The notes: generated from the sequence alone by a model not told the origin. 64,000 nucleotides of DNA from Oscheius sp. JU75 (GCA_037178855.1 JASJZC010000001.1:8308001-8372000), one strand, 5' to 3'. Positions 45,575-57,146 are shown, counted from the first letter of the stretch. Translations and numbers: made by a program.

Positions 45575-48021
45575 GTGTTACCAATGACGTCTCTGTTACA
45601 AATCTAACTTTGTCTGGACTTTCCGATCGACGTTGTCTCCTCCCACTTTCTGACATTTCTTACCAAGAGAGCAGGGCCAGTTAGTTATCTCGGTGTTCGC
45701 CCACCTTCCTGTGAAGACTGATAGGACCGGTTCAAATCTCTGTTTTTGCAGACAATTTCCGGTTGACGTTTTCTCTATAATCGACTACCTACAGTATCCC
45801 GTTTTGACTCTCTTTTTGTCCTATGTGATCAGTTCTTTTTTTGACCTACGACATCAGCTCTTCTCAGCCATGAAATCTCAAGTATGACGAGGTCAAAACA
45901 GTCTTTGTTTTCCCCTCTTATTCACCCCTAACTACCCGTCTCCTTCTCATAATTGACTTATTCACTCCCATCTTCTTCGCTTCTGAAAATACCCTCTTAT
46001 TGTTTTCCACTGCCTACCAAATTTGTTACGTAATTTTATTAGCCTTTTGGCTGACGTGGCAGTTTCTAGAGCTGTTTTGTCTCAACTCGAAGTAGACGTT
46101 TATTGCTGTGTTGACAGTCTGCAGTCAGGTAAATGAGATTGGATTGGTTAGTTTACTACTGGTAGAGTGGTGACGTTCAAGGGGTTGTAAAGACTTCCTT
46201 ATGTTTCTCAGTTGTTGGCAACAACTTTGTTTGGCTACCGTTACTTATTATACTCTATTTCAGTGAAGATCGTGAATTCAGAACAAGAAAAATGTTATGG
46301 ACTATAAGATGGCTCATGTGTCATAGATCCTCTTGGGCCACAGTAAGCAAAAGGTACCGTAATCCATGGTTTTATGGATCATACTTTAGCGTTCTCTTGG
46401 ACTCGACCCTGAGTCGGGTCGAGTTTCAAAGAATTTTCAACGTTTTACTTATATTAGAAAGGTACCGGCCGTCCTTTCGTTATCATTTTGCTTTGGCGGC
46501 TGCGCCATTTCGTAGTAACAAAAGGTTACCAGAGGGACAAAATCCAAGTTCTAGAGCGCATCCAAAGTTTACACAATTTAGGCAATAACTGTTTCTGAAC
46601 AGCAAAATTTCTGGACAGCATAATTGTATGGCTTGTTTCGCGGACTCGACAAACAAGCAGAGTCCGCCACAAAAACCATCGCGCTTTAGATAGTAGAGAT
46701 CACGGGAGCAGATAAAATGTTCTAAAAACACGTGCAGAAAAAAGGGTTCCGCGCCCTCCATTCTCCAAAAAGCAGTAGTTTTCCCAAAGACCACTCTCGA
46801 AGCTACTTCGTTAGACTCGTTCTACAACGATCATGGTCTGTGGGTACCGCAGTTACAATCAAAATGAGCCCGAAAGCTTATTTAGAGGGGCACCCCTAAC
46901 TATTAGATGACCGACCGAGAAGAAATGGTACGGGGGTGACATCGGCGACCGTGCCCAATACAAGAATGAAACATCTCTTTTCGCGTCGAAGAAGTGATTT
47001 TCCAGCGTTGTGATGCTCAGCAAAGCTGTAGATTTTGGTGCGCGCTATAACTTTGCTGTACATCTAAAAGTTTAAAGGTCAGTTTTTGCACGAGAAAATG
47101 AGCAGAGCAACAACCCGTGAACCATGTCGGGTGTTCAACCCGACACCGAGTCGTGTTGAACACGGTTTCGAACGCCTCTTCTGACAAAATGGTCATGGAG
47201 AACAGTCGATGTTTGCGGTTCGATACTGTCTGGCCCTCTGTCTTTGACTAACTTTCCGGCTCTCATCTAGAATTACATCACCCACTAACTGAAGGTAATC
47301 CTATTGTAAATTACTCACAAGCTTTCATCGACAGCCCCTCTTTATTGTTTCGCCGAAACTGCGGTGAGAAAATGGCAAGGAGCTTATAAAGCTTGCTCAA
47401 GGTGATAGTGCGTACTCTTTTCTACGCCTTTAAAACTTCTCACTGGCCTTTGGACCAACATCCTGTCGACTCTTTGCTTTTTTCGCTCTCCTGACCGCGC
47501 CCTGATATGGTTTCTGAAGGTAGCCCAGGAGTCTTTGGCTACCTGACGTCCCCTGTTTCGGACTTAGTGGGGGACATATTCTTAAGGAACTCTTATCGTT
47601 GCACGTGTGTGACAAACCCTACTGACGCACGGCGGCTATCAAGCACACGCTGACGCACATTACGAATAGTTTTAGCAACAATCTTCACTCCTAGGGCCTT
47701 TTGATTACGAAAGGGGGTGGTTGGTTGAAGCACCATTTACGTGTCTGTGGGGGAATGCAAATAAAGTCGCTGCTTATCTGGACAGGAAGAACATTTAATG
47801 GCCGGTGTGAGATTGTTCAAGAATTCTGAGAAGATCCAAAGTTCGAAGACAGGTGTCTTGGCAAACTACAAGGGGAGACAGAGATCAGGACATGTTTCGA
47901 AATTGTTCGTGGGAAGATGCACGTAATGGGAACGGGAAACAGAGTTTCTATCCTCTAGTCAATCTTATGGGGTTGAGCGAAGGCCTGGATTCCTTGGATT
48001 ATGGTATGTTCAATACAAGAA

Positions 48022-48167
48022 GAGGTCACTACCGTAAGGCATTCGTTTTCGTGACGGGAACTTCGTTGAAGCCAAAGGGAGGCAGTCTTAACTTTGTTGA
48101 GTACCCAATGTTTTTGTCCTAAACGGGACCCGTCACGAAAACACACGGGTTATGGTAGTGGTACCTC
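48022..48167. mobile_element. Foldback MITE-like element
   Basis: The ends GAGGTCACTACCGTAAG and the complement of GGTTATGGTAGTGGTACCTC pair, and inner arms TTTTCGTGACGGG / CCCGTCACGAAAA pair exactly, giving a 146-bp hairpin. No coding capacity. Confidence 0.75.
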
Positions 48168-49365
48168 ATATTTTTAAACAAACCATTCCTCATAGTAAAG
48201 ACTTTTACGCGTCCTGCTTGAGAAATTGGGAAATTCTAGTAAGGTGATGTTGTAAGATGACTTTGGAATTGTCATTCCCGGTAGACCGCTTCCAGGTGAA
48301 GCAGCCTCTTCTTCGAGTCTGCTGTTCCTTGTACTTTCTCGTTTTGCATCATAGACTACTGTAACTCTCGGACTTTTTACCCGAAGTGCCTCTCTCTTCT
48401 TGCCTAACGCCATTGAATCCAGTTAACGAGCCATTTTGAGTGGGAGTGATAAGCACCGAGTCCTTTCCAAAAAGTTCTGTCCCCTCGTACAGTGTCCTCG
48501 CGTCATTTTTCTGGCTTGTTTAGGATCCGATCACTGTTGTTCGTCCCAAACCCGATTCTGACCCGTGAGCTGTTATCATTTGAGCTAACCGTGGTCTCCC
48601 TGCTCAGCAATGTCTGGCTCTTTTGGAATGTGGTGCTTTGCTCTTTTTCTTCCCTCACATACCTATTTTTAAACAGCGGCACCATCTCAGTAACACGGCT
48701 ACAATGTACCCAACTTGCAGTGCTCTGGGTTACGGTATCTTCTGCTCAAACTGTGAGCTTGTAGTTAGGGCAGCTACTGTAGTTGAGAATGCTTTGTTTA
48801 GATAACTGCTACCGTACTACGGAAACCGTAGCCTCTCTACCCTGTTAATTACTCATCCTCGCAGAAAGACACAGACCAGAGCAGGTGTTCCACTGTTCCC
48901 TTCTGACTCATCCTCTCTCCGGTAATGGTAACAGTTTATGACCGTTAAAGATCTTTAAGCACTTTTATGTAAAAACAGTGAGCAATTAGTCAGCCTTCGG
49001 TCTTTGAGGTCTCAAAACAAATTGTGTTTTGCAAAACTTGGAGCTTTACAGTAGATACCAGGTCCCATGATGGGGAGGGATAATCTTTTTGTAGTCAGGC
49101 GGAGACTGAGTCAACAACTGACCTTTTACAGCCTGCACAGCTTTCTCAAATTCTTCCATACCTCACTGTCCTTTTTGCGTCATGGCTGTCAAAAATAGCG
49201 AGGAATGGTCCGGGTACAAACAGGATTCCTCTTATCATATAAGCCTCCAGACGGTTCTTCATGCTCTCTCTCTCTCACTTGAGACGACCCGTCCGGGTCG
49301 ATCTCCTGCGGTCTTTTGGGCATTTTTGATCCTCACTGTCCTCTTTGCTGCCAGCCTCTGCTCTG

Positions 49366-49409
49366 ATTACGGTCACTGAAGATCTGCCAACCTTCAGTCA
49401 CCGTAATCT
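49366..49409. repeat. Short hairpin
   Basis: GATTACGGTCACTGAAG and CTTCAGTCACCGTAATC are inverted copies with one mismatch, separated by 10 bp. Could be a small foldback repeat; no transcript evidence. Confidence 0.7.
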
Positions 49410-49603
49410 TTCCATTCAGCCAGAAAAAGAATTGACCATCCTTCTATGGTCTGTCCTTTCTCTTCTCATTGGCAGTCCATCCCTAAAATGACTCGGATGT
49501 GGCGCCGATCCTCTTTCCTGTCCGTGGCCACCCACCTCACGGCTTCTTATTTCAGTCTCTCCTTCTCGTCTCTTGAATCAAAAGCCCAAAGATTTCAGAA
49601 GAC

Positions 49604-50401
49604 ATGAACAAGACCGTCCTGTCAATATTCCTCATTTTCTTCTGTCTAACACTGATCAGTGCTCATTGCGGCTGTGGCACTAAGTGTTTCGCTTACTCTG
49701 ATCCCGCGAGATGCACACGCTGTTGTACAGCTACAGTAAAGAGGTCGCTCCGTCACGGACCGGTGAGTTTTACTGTAATTTCACTGTCCTTGCTGATGGT
49801 ACAAGAAACCTGGCCAATATGTTCGCATCGGCCAGGCCAGGTTTGTAAACAGCGCGCCGTCTGACCTGACCTGGTCGGCCTGTTCAGAGTGCGCGCTGGT
49901 TACATACCTGGCCTACCTCGCCAGGATGGAACTGTCCCAAATCTGGCTCTTATACTCCTTATACAGCCTCGAAGCCGAAAAGTGAATTTGAACTGGCTGA
50001 ATGAGCTGGCTCTGTTAATCGTTTCTGTACGTGGACTCTGATTTCACGAAATGTGTCCAGTTTTCGTCACTTCTTTTATCAATGTTCCCATAGAACTTTC
50101 GTTTCCCGAAAAACTCAAAGCACATGCCGTAATGTGACCAAAATCTGACGTTAGGGATTATCGTTCGTGACTTGTGCTTCCACCCTCCTTCACTTTCGAA
50201 GAACACAGTCGCATTGGACACAAACTGATTCCATGATTTCAGGACGGAAAACCGTACTCTGTCGACAGCAACAAGTCTTTCCTTCGCTCGACTCCCGACT
50301 CTAAGTTCTCCTATCCCGAATGGACCAGAACAGCTGCTGACGACCGTTTTCTTCGAAAACTTAGTGACATTCTCGGACTTATGGACAGCCCACTCTTGTG
50401 A
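49604..50401 (+). CDS. Cysteine-rich neuropeptide-like precursor (six-Cys peptide)
   Basis: Exons 49604-49762 and 50243-50401 join in phase to 105 residues. A strong signal peptide (MNKTVLSIFLIFFCLTLISA) is followed at once by HCGCGTKCFAYSDPARCTRC C, a six-cysteine peptide with spacing C-x-C-x3-C-x8-C-x2-C-C, then a dibasic KR cleavage site (TATVKRS), then a linker ending DDRFLRKLSDILGLMDSPLL. The layout (signal, six-Cys peptide with terminal CC, KR) resembles protostome trissin precursors, whose spacing differs somewhat; the assignment is tentative. The 480-bp intron holds GGCCAGG-rich inverted sequence (about 49805-49925). Confidence 0.7.
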
Positions 50402-51447
50402 TTGACAGAAGGAGCAATAGGAAATCTTCGTACGGGTCGAGATCTCATTGTGTTCGTGTACCCCAGTAAACCAACACATTTTGGGCGCATAATTGTACTC
50501 CGTGTCTCGGAATCTGAATGAGTTAATAAAAGTTTTGGTAGTCATTTGATAAAAGAATAAGTATGAAGAGAGATTGCTTTTGAGACAGGGATAGAGTTCC
50601 GGTGCAGCATATATTGCAAGATTACTATCAAATATCCTAGCTTCACCACAGTTGGGGCTCGAGTGGCAGTTAGGCTGGTGCTGATCCAGCGCGCTACCGT
50701 GGCAGAGGCAACGCTCTCCCAGAGATGCATCTCCCAAACTGGCTCGATTTCACTAGACTTGAAAACGGTTGCCACTAATCCTACCTTTACAATTGGCAAA
50801 AAGTGTCCGTCTGTTAGACATGTCAACTCTAATCTGGAATAACAATTGACAGCTTCTATAGCCTTTTCTGTCAAAGGTTATCCCAGTTTAGAGTTGATAT
50901 TCCGAGCCAGAAGAGACTCAAAGAATACAAGTTGCAAAACGAGCACTCGGTCGTCCTGCCAGGAGCGTAAGCGATTGGTCTATTCTGAACTGACAATGCG
51001 ATGCGATGTGGTGCTTTGGATGAGAGTCGATCTTACGGAGATGAACAGAAAACAGGAAGAGCAAGTTGTCATTGAGAAATTAGGCGTCACCGCGAAAATG
51101 CAACTATTTGTGACTGTGTACAAGTCCCATTTTTAATCTCATGCATCCTTTTCCGAATCGATTGTGTCCTGCTTTTCTACACTTTTTTCCAGGAGGAGTA
51201 TCTGTAAAAGTACTATCAAAATGTGTGACCACTCGCATAACAAAGCTATGTAACGACAACAATACAACAGCCGTTATTGTTGCCTTCTTCAATCGACAAA
51301 ACTGCTTTCCAAGCCCAGCTGATTGGCCATTTTCGCTCAGACGGGCATAGAATTTCGACTTATTGCTCCTTTCCCCTTATTATACAGCTGTCATCCTTTT
51401 TACTTGAGCAAACTCCTATAAAAATTGCAGAAAGTTTATTATCTACA
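50402..51447. other. Intergenic region before RTF2
   Basis: 1 kb containing the family B palindrome at 50821-50897 and a tRNA-like A-box fragment on the minus strand near 50640-50700. The 240-residue minus-strand open frame that covers 50015-50737 overlaps the peptide precursor and has no recognisable domain. A TTTTAATTGCAG acceptor-like site at about 51430 precedes the RTF2 start. Confidence 0.5.
50821..50897. repeat. Palindrome, family B (copy 2)
   Basis: Arms 50821-50851 and 50869-50897 (core CAACTCTAATCTGGAATAAC) are inverted copies; the upstream AGTGTCCGTCTGTTAGACATG is also found next to the hairpin at 19500-19550. Confidence 0.75.
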
Positions 51448-52444
51448 ATGGGAGCGGATGGTGGAACAATTCCGAAGCGCTGCGAACTCGTCAAGGCCAA
51501 GAAGAAGACGGAAAAGGTCGATAAGGCGACCAAGAACGCCACAAAATGGAAAAATTGCCAGATGACACAGACTCCATTGAAAGTAAGCCAGAGTTTTTCT
51601 TCTATTATGCAATCTATCCAGAAACCCATAATTGCCGACCGTCTAGGGCGTCTCTACAACAAGGAAGCCGTCATCGAGGCCATTTTGACCAAAACTATCG
51701 GTAAAATCGAGATTGCTTCGCATATCAAGGGGATGAAGGTGAGGATTTATACTTTTAAATTGTTATAATAAACTTCTAGGACTTCAAGGAGCTGAAATTG
51801 ACAGACAATAAAGATTACAAGGCGGACGAGGTCAAGGGAGATGCCTACATGGACCACAATCAGTCCGAGTTCCTCTGCCCCGTCACCTCGGTCCCAATGA
51901 ACGGAAATCACAACTTTATTGTCAACTGGAAATGCGGCTGTGTCTTTTCGGAGAAGGCCACACAGGAGGTATTTTTTCTGTTTTTCTTGCCGTTTTTCTT
52001 TCCGTTTATTTCTTGCCGTTTATCTAGTTTAACCGAAGTAAAACATTCATTATTTGTGCATTTTTCAGGTAAAGTCGACGGCGTGCTATGGCTGTGGAGG
52101 GACCTGGGATCCGGCTGACTCGCTACAACTGAATCCAGAAGACGATCTCCTCGAAGTGTACAAGTCGCGTCTGGCAGCCGAAAAGGCGGAGAAGAAATCC
52201 AAAAAGGAAAAGAATGGTAATTTGGCCTATTATCCCTTTTTAGAAACAACCACGCTCAGGTGTGACAGCCGAAGAAAAGCCAGCAAAAAAAGCCGAAAAA
52301 AGGAAGGCGACGGCTGAAGACACGTCAGAAATTCAGGCGGATCCGACCAAGTCGGACACCTACAAGGGCCTCTTCACGACGTCGAAGGAGGCCAAAGCCA
52401 AGCCGCAAAATCATTGGACCACCTTCAATCCGCTCTATTTCTAA
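51448..52444 (+). CDS. RTF2 (replication termination factor 2) homologue
   Basis: RTF2 is a C2HF2/RING-like zinc protein acting at stalled replication forks and in splicing. Exons 51448-51581, 51623-51738, 51780-51969, about 52069-52215 and 52262-52444 give about 260 residues. It starts with the family signature MGADGGTIPKRCELVKAKKK, then KPIIADRLGRLYNKEAVIEA, the zinc-finger half CPVTSVPMNGNHNFIVNWKC GC, then ACYGCGGTWDPADSLQLNPE-type sequence and a Lys-rich tail ending KGLFTTSKEA...FNPLYF, as in other RTF2 proteins. It is followed on the same strand after 128 bp by OXA1L, a spacing typical of nematode operons. Confidence 0.93.
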
Positions 52445-52572
52445 TCTATTTTTGTACACATTGTCCCGAAATGAATTTTCTCAAGGTGTCCTTACATCTT
52501 CCCATCGTTTCCCTGTCATAATTCAGATTTTGTATCTTTTTACCCATTCAAAACTCAATAAGCGTGAAAGAG
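52445..52572 (+). promoter_or_regulatory. Short intercistronic region, probable operon junction
   Basis: 128 bp between the RTF2 stop and the OXA1L start, with an AATAAG/ TCAATAAGCG element near 52557 and a pyrimidine-rich stretch. The spacing fits SL2-type trans-splicing of a downstream operon gene; no acceptor is unmistakable. Confidence 0.45.
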
Positions 52573-55421
52573 ATGCTCTCCGTGCCTCGAATGGCCGCCC
52601 GGACGGCACCGAGGTTGTATAGGTGTGTGGCTGTGGCTCAGGCCGTCCAGCAGAGGAGGAACATCTCCTCGGCCGACGTCTTCAAAACGAGCGAAGCTGT
52701 CGTGAGTAATATTCCTGCGGCGCCCCTGCCACCAATGCCGGGGAGGAGCATCGATGAGATGATTGCTGTAGGTTTATTTTGCTGTAAAAATACGTAGTTT
52801 TGCTATTAAAAATTAAAAGAAAAACTCAGGGCGGCGAGTCGGTGCTGGAAGAGCTCGGCCTCTGGACTGCCTGGAAGCCGTCGAGCTATTTTCGAGTGGC
52901 TCTAGAAGGAATTCACCAAATGACAGACCTGCCCTGGTGGGGTACAATTGTGGCAGCGACCGTCACTCTTCGCCTGGCCCTCATCATCGTCCCAATTATG
53001 TCGCAGCGTCTTGTGGCCAAGCAGTCCCAGTATCGCAAGGAGATCGACGACTTCAAGACCCGAATGGAGGACGCCAAGAAGGAGGGTAACAACATGTTAG
53101 GTTGGTTGCTCTTTGATTCAATTCAAAAGCTGGGAAATTTGCAGTGCAGCAAGTCTTCATCGAGCAGAGGGACTTTATGAAGTCAAAGGATATCAAGCTG
53201 GGACGTCAGTTCATGGTTCTCATGGCAAATGGAGCCGTCTTTGCCACGCAATTCTTCGCCATCAAACGAATGGTCGAGGTGGGACTATTTCTTTATTTTT
53301 TTCCAACTAAAAATGTCGAAATATTGATATTTATTGAAACAGCTACGCTCCGTTTTCCATTAATTGTTCTGTAAGAAATTTCCTCCCCCAAAATTCGATA
53401 ATGCGGTTATTCGCGCACCAACATGTAACCATAAGCGTCATTATGCAGCCATTTTTGAAAAACAGTTGCATATCGACAGCAACGGTAATGAGTTGGTGCG
53501 CAAATTGCCGCACTTTCGACTTTCTGGTATACTTTCGGGCAGGGTTGCAACGGGCCGGGTTGGACTTTTTTTTCCAAAACTTGCTCGGTCCGGTACAAAA
53601 TCCCAGAAACTCAGGGTCAACCAAGTTGTACCATATTATGGTGTTATTTTGAAGATCTCATAGAGTAAATTAAGAATATGCAATGAAAAAGTTGCCATCA
53701 CGCTACGCGAGCGAGGTACACGCGTCTGAAGTTGTAGCCAACCACCTTAGTGTATTGCTAAGGGTCGCCATTTCGAACTACATAACTCTGGCTATGGTCT
53801 TGGTTTGGATATAACGCGGTCTCTTTTACAGGTAAACTACCCGGGTCTCTCAACCGGCGGCGCCCTCTGGTTCACCGATCTCACAGCCTGTGATCCCTAC
53901 TACGCTCTTCCGTTCATCAGTGCTGCCACCATGGCTCTCGTCTCCAGAGTAAGTCTCTTTCCGTGGCTGTATAAATGTGAAAAACCCAGGTCGGAATCGA
54001 AATGGGTACCTCAGCCGACCAGATGACGCCGGCCATGCGTATCGGAATGATGTACGGTCTGCCTGTGATCATCTTCGCCGTCAGCTCACAATTCGCCTCG
54101 GGTCTCTGTGTCTACTGGTGCGCTTCGAACTTTATGTCTCTTCTCTTCGCCGGAGCCTTCAAAACACCCGCTATTAGGAAGTAGGAGCTTTTTGTTCTTC
54201 AGTATAGTCCGTTTCAATTGCAGAGTCTTCAAAATTCCTCCGGTTGTGCCGGCGAGTGAACCAAAGAAGACGGCAGGAGATTTTAAGCAGATGATGAACA
54301 GGTTTCAAGGTGATTTTACTGATTTTTGAAGCCCTACGACAGCGTTTCACGGCTTCCAACTTTTTCAAACGAGGCAAAAGTAAATAGGAAAATTTAGAAA
54401 ATAAGAAAAAGGAGAAGAACAGCGTTTCCTCAATTTTTTTCTTTATTAATATCGACGTCGTAGTAGACGGGTAGTTTTCGACGCTGAGACGTTTCAACAG
54501 ACTTAGAAGTTATGAAAATGTGTAAATCACCGAAAAATGGGAAAGATTGATTTTCAGGTAAGTTCGTCGCGGGACCCAGCTACAATAGTCGTGCCCCGGT
54601 ACACCCATACACCTGCAAAGTTACTGTTCCTTTAAAGCGAGCCTAAGGCGGGGGCGTATTATTTCCCTGGAAGTGGATATTATCTAATCTCATGTATTTT
54701 CTGCGGAAATTCAGCGCACCCGCCCGCATGACTCAGCGCTCCGATTACAAATCAAAAAAGAGTTCGACTCCTGTGGTGGTTAGTTTTTCTTTCTTTTCTG
54801 TCCTTTGACCAAGCCCTCAAAACCCTTCACAAAGTTTCTGCATCAGTTGTTGGTTGAAGAATCACGATTTTTTGACAATTTTCCTTCCCCGCCTTTCTGA
54901 TTTGCGCGCCGAATTCAACCAGGACAATGCTTTAGGTTCGCTTTAAGTACAGTGTATCCCTATGCCGCGCGATTCAAACGCTCTTTTTATTCGAACAGTA
55001 CTTGATGAATGTTTGCTTTTAGCTGACAAACATCTTCTTTTATCGATTTGGATATCTAAACCTTGACACAGATTTGAAGCATACAATAACGATGTCATCA
55101 TGAAATTCGTTGAGCAGAGCCCTCTTTTCCGTAAAACTTATTAGATCCTTTGTAAAAATACAAGTATTCTCTAGAAAATCGTCTCTATAGAATTTGGAGC
55201 GCTAAACGGTTGTTTTTTTGTCATTCCTAAATGCAACCACTTGCTTCTCAATGAGGTAAGCGACGATTAGAAAAGTGAAAATATGCACCTAGACGTATGC
55301 CCCAAATATTGAACTGTTTTCAGCGAACAAGCAAATTCCGCCAACGCTGTCGCAGCTCCGAGAACGCGACGCCCAGCAGTTCAAGAAGGCCGGCCGTGGC
55401 AAGCCCATCATCAAGCAGTAA
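52573..55421 (+). CDS. Mitochondrial inner membrane insertase OXA1L
   Basis: Inserts mitochondrially made and conservatively sorted proteins into the inner membrane (YidC/Oxa1 family). Exons 52573-52767, 52830-53085, 53145-53278, 53832-53948, 53990-54180, 54224-54309 and 55324-55421 give about 355 residues. An Arg-rich mitochondrial presequence (MLSVPRMAARTAPRLYRCVA) is followed by the family membrane segments WWGTIVAATVTLRLALIIVP, the matrix loop RLVAKQSQYRKEIDDF, FMVLMANGAVFATQFFA, YALPFISAATMALVSRV and PVIIFAVSSQFASGLCVYWC. It ends ERDAQQFKKAGRGKPIIKQ. Introns 3 and 6 are long and hold a foldback element and a SINE-like element. Confidence 0.94.
53401..53526. mobile_element. Foldback element in OXA1L intron 3
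   Basis: Ends TTCGCGCACCAACATG and the complement of GAGTTGGTGCGCAAATTGCCG are inverted copies of about 20 bp around a short interior without coding capacity. The remaining intron to 53831 shows nothing I recognise. Confidence 0.65.
54715..54950 (+). mobile_element. tRNA-derived SINE-like element, subfamily 1 (OXA1L intron 6)
   Basis: The head CATGACTCAGCGCTCCGATTAC and GAGTTCGACTCCTG resemble the A and B boxes; the tail AAGTTTCTGCATCAGTTGTTGG and TTTGCGCGCCGAATTCAAC matches elements at 23795, 56938 and 60610. Confidence 0.7.
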
Positions 55422-55794
55422 ATATCATAGAGTCTAGGATTTTGTTTTGTTGTTATGCTCACTTTTTCATGTTTTTTTTTGTTCTGTTGTGCATAAATAG
55501 AAAAAAAAATTAATTACCATCCGTCGCCCTCGTCATTTTTCCCTTGTCGGGAAGATAATTGAACCTCTCTCGAAAGATGATGAACAGCGGCTGGATCTGT
55601 CCCGTTTTCCAATTCGAGGAATAGTTCGCATCCGTTTTTCTTCCAGGAAATGGATCTCCGGCACGAGTTTAATTGAATTCTTTCCCCTTATTATGACTTC
55701 TGCTTGAAAATTCCTAATAGCCTCGTAAACTTCTTTTCCTGGTAGGGAACAAATCAACAGATAAGGACAAGAAAAATGACCGGCTCACAAAGTT

Positions 55795-55905
55795 GCCGTG
55801 GGCGAGATCGAACCCGTGCGGTTCGAGATGGCGCCTCTTACCAGTACACCAACTGTTTCTCTAAAACTTGTATTGTAACGTTGCTCCGGGGCCGGAAGTC
55901 CTCAA
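55795..55905 (-). mobile_element. tRNA-derived SINE-like element, subfamily 2
   Basis: Plus-strand GCGAGATCGAACCCGTGCGG is the complement of a B box; GCGCCTCTTACCAGTACACC is the A-box side. The downstream TTTCTCTAAAACTTGTATTG part matches the copy at 28955-29095. Confidence 0.6.
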
Positions 55906-56565
55906 CTCTGATTGTACATTTTTACTCAGCTCAAAGATCTCCACAAAATGGAATTTTAGAGAGAGAGAGAGAGAGGGATTGTAGTTCCTTTCCTAGAACT
56001 AGACTTTCCCTCATCCCAAAATCGGTCTTCTCCCCCAGTTGAATGTTGCGACAGTGTAACAAAGAGTTCCCTCTCATTACAGTGGGCAGAACACTTTAAT
56101 TCTCCCTTTTTCGAGTAAGTCTAACTGTACTAGAGGGTCCAATTTCCGGATTACTGTTCGGAATGACGTGATCTGACCGTAATTATTTTTTGGGACAGCT
56201 GGTCAAGAGCGGACCACCACAACAAAGTCCAAATTGTTTACCCTCACGTCACTTGTGTGCCATAGATTTATTTCATCTTGTTCTGTGTGCAGAGTTTCCA
56301 AAAAAAGCCGGGGGTTCCCTTATCACTTTGGACTAGGAATGTTGCGAATTAGTCTCTCTCTCTCTCTCTCCATTTCACCGGCCCCTCTCTCGCGCGCACG
56401 ACAATCATTCTCAATCTGTCAGCTGGTCCTATCGGATCCATAGAGAGTCGACTACTTCCCATAATCCATCTATTACCATCACAATGTATATTGTTAACTG
56501 TCCTCGACTGTTTAGTGTCCACTCATCGGGGCACCGTCGCCCAGGCACAGCCATCCCCACACAGA

Positions 56566-56640
56566 GAGAGAGAGAGCGACTGTATCGATCGATCTCTCTC
56601 TCTCTGTCGACGAGAGAGAGAGAGAGAAATGGCGACGGCC
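56566..56640. repeat. Inverted (GA)n/(CT)n microsatellite cluster
   Basis: GAGAGAGAGAGA, then CTCTCTCTCTCT, then GAGAGAGAGAGAGAG within 75 bp can form alternating hairpins around GATCGATC and GTCGAC. Confidence 0.85.
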
Positions 56641-56937
56641 TACCTGCGCCCAGCGCGTCACCTTCCAAATATCGCAGCCCCACCCATACGATCTCTCTTT
56701 CTATTTTTGTTTATTTATTTTCCATTTTGACGGATTCCTTTGGCTATTGTAAGCTGAAAGATGTTTGTGAAAATTCCAGAGGTACTCTAAATGATTTATA
56801 GACAACTCATTTCTAAAATTTTTGTTGACTATCTCGCAACACTTTTGTGTAAAACTTCGTACCAAATGTGGTTTTTGCTTCATTTATTTTGGACTAGAGA
56901 TTATAGTGGACCTATTGTGAAGCGAGCTACCTATCTA

Positions 56938-57146
56938 CCCTTCTGAATGCGGCGCACAAACTTGGAATCTCCGGAGTGTGTAGAAAAAATTCTTTTGAGA
57001 CATTTAATGATACAAAAACCGTTCTAAGAGTGTTGCCAAGGCTTACATAGAAAGACAAAAAGATGTAACAGTCGTGGGTAGCGAACCCGACGCGTTTTTG
57101 TTTCATAGTCGAAGCACTAACCAAGTGAGCCACGGGGCAAGGTTGC
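56938..57146 (-). mobile_element. Full-length tRNA-derived SINE-like element, subfamily 1
   Basis: On the minus strand it reads GTGGCTCACTTGGTTAGTGC (A box), GTCGGGTTCGCTACCC (B box), then TTTTTGTCTTTCTATGTAAG and a terminal TTTGTGCGCCGCATTC, collinear with the element at 60610-60810. Confidence 0.7.

Larger units (their letters stand above)
44513..49603. other. Repeat-rich intergenic region, no gene recognised
   Basis: A 5.1-kb gap holding a direct repeat (45436-45497 and 45514-45574), a dispersed repeat with GGCGGCTGCGCCATTTCGTA at about 46495 shared with 32812, a partial palindrome at about 47025-47075, a foldback MITE at 48022-48167, and a hairpin at 49366-49409. The open frames (for example 47853-48122) run through repeats and show no domains. 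Confidence 0.55.

Noticed and set aside
50015-50737. 240-residue minus-strand open frame
   Set aside because: It overlaps the second exon of the peptide precursor on the other strand and a tRNA-like fragment; no recognisable domain.
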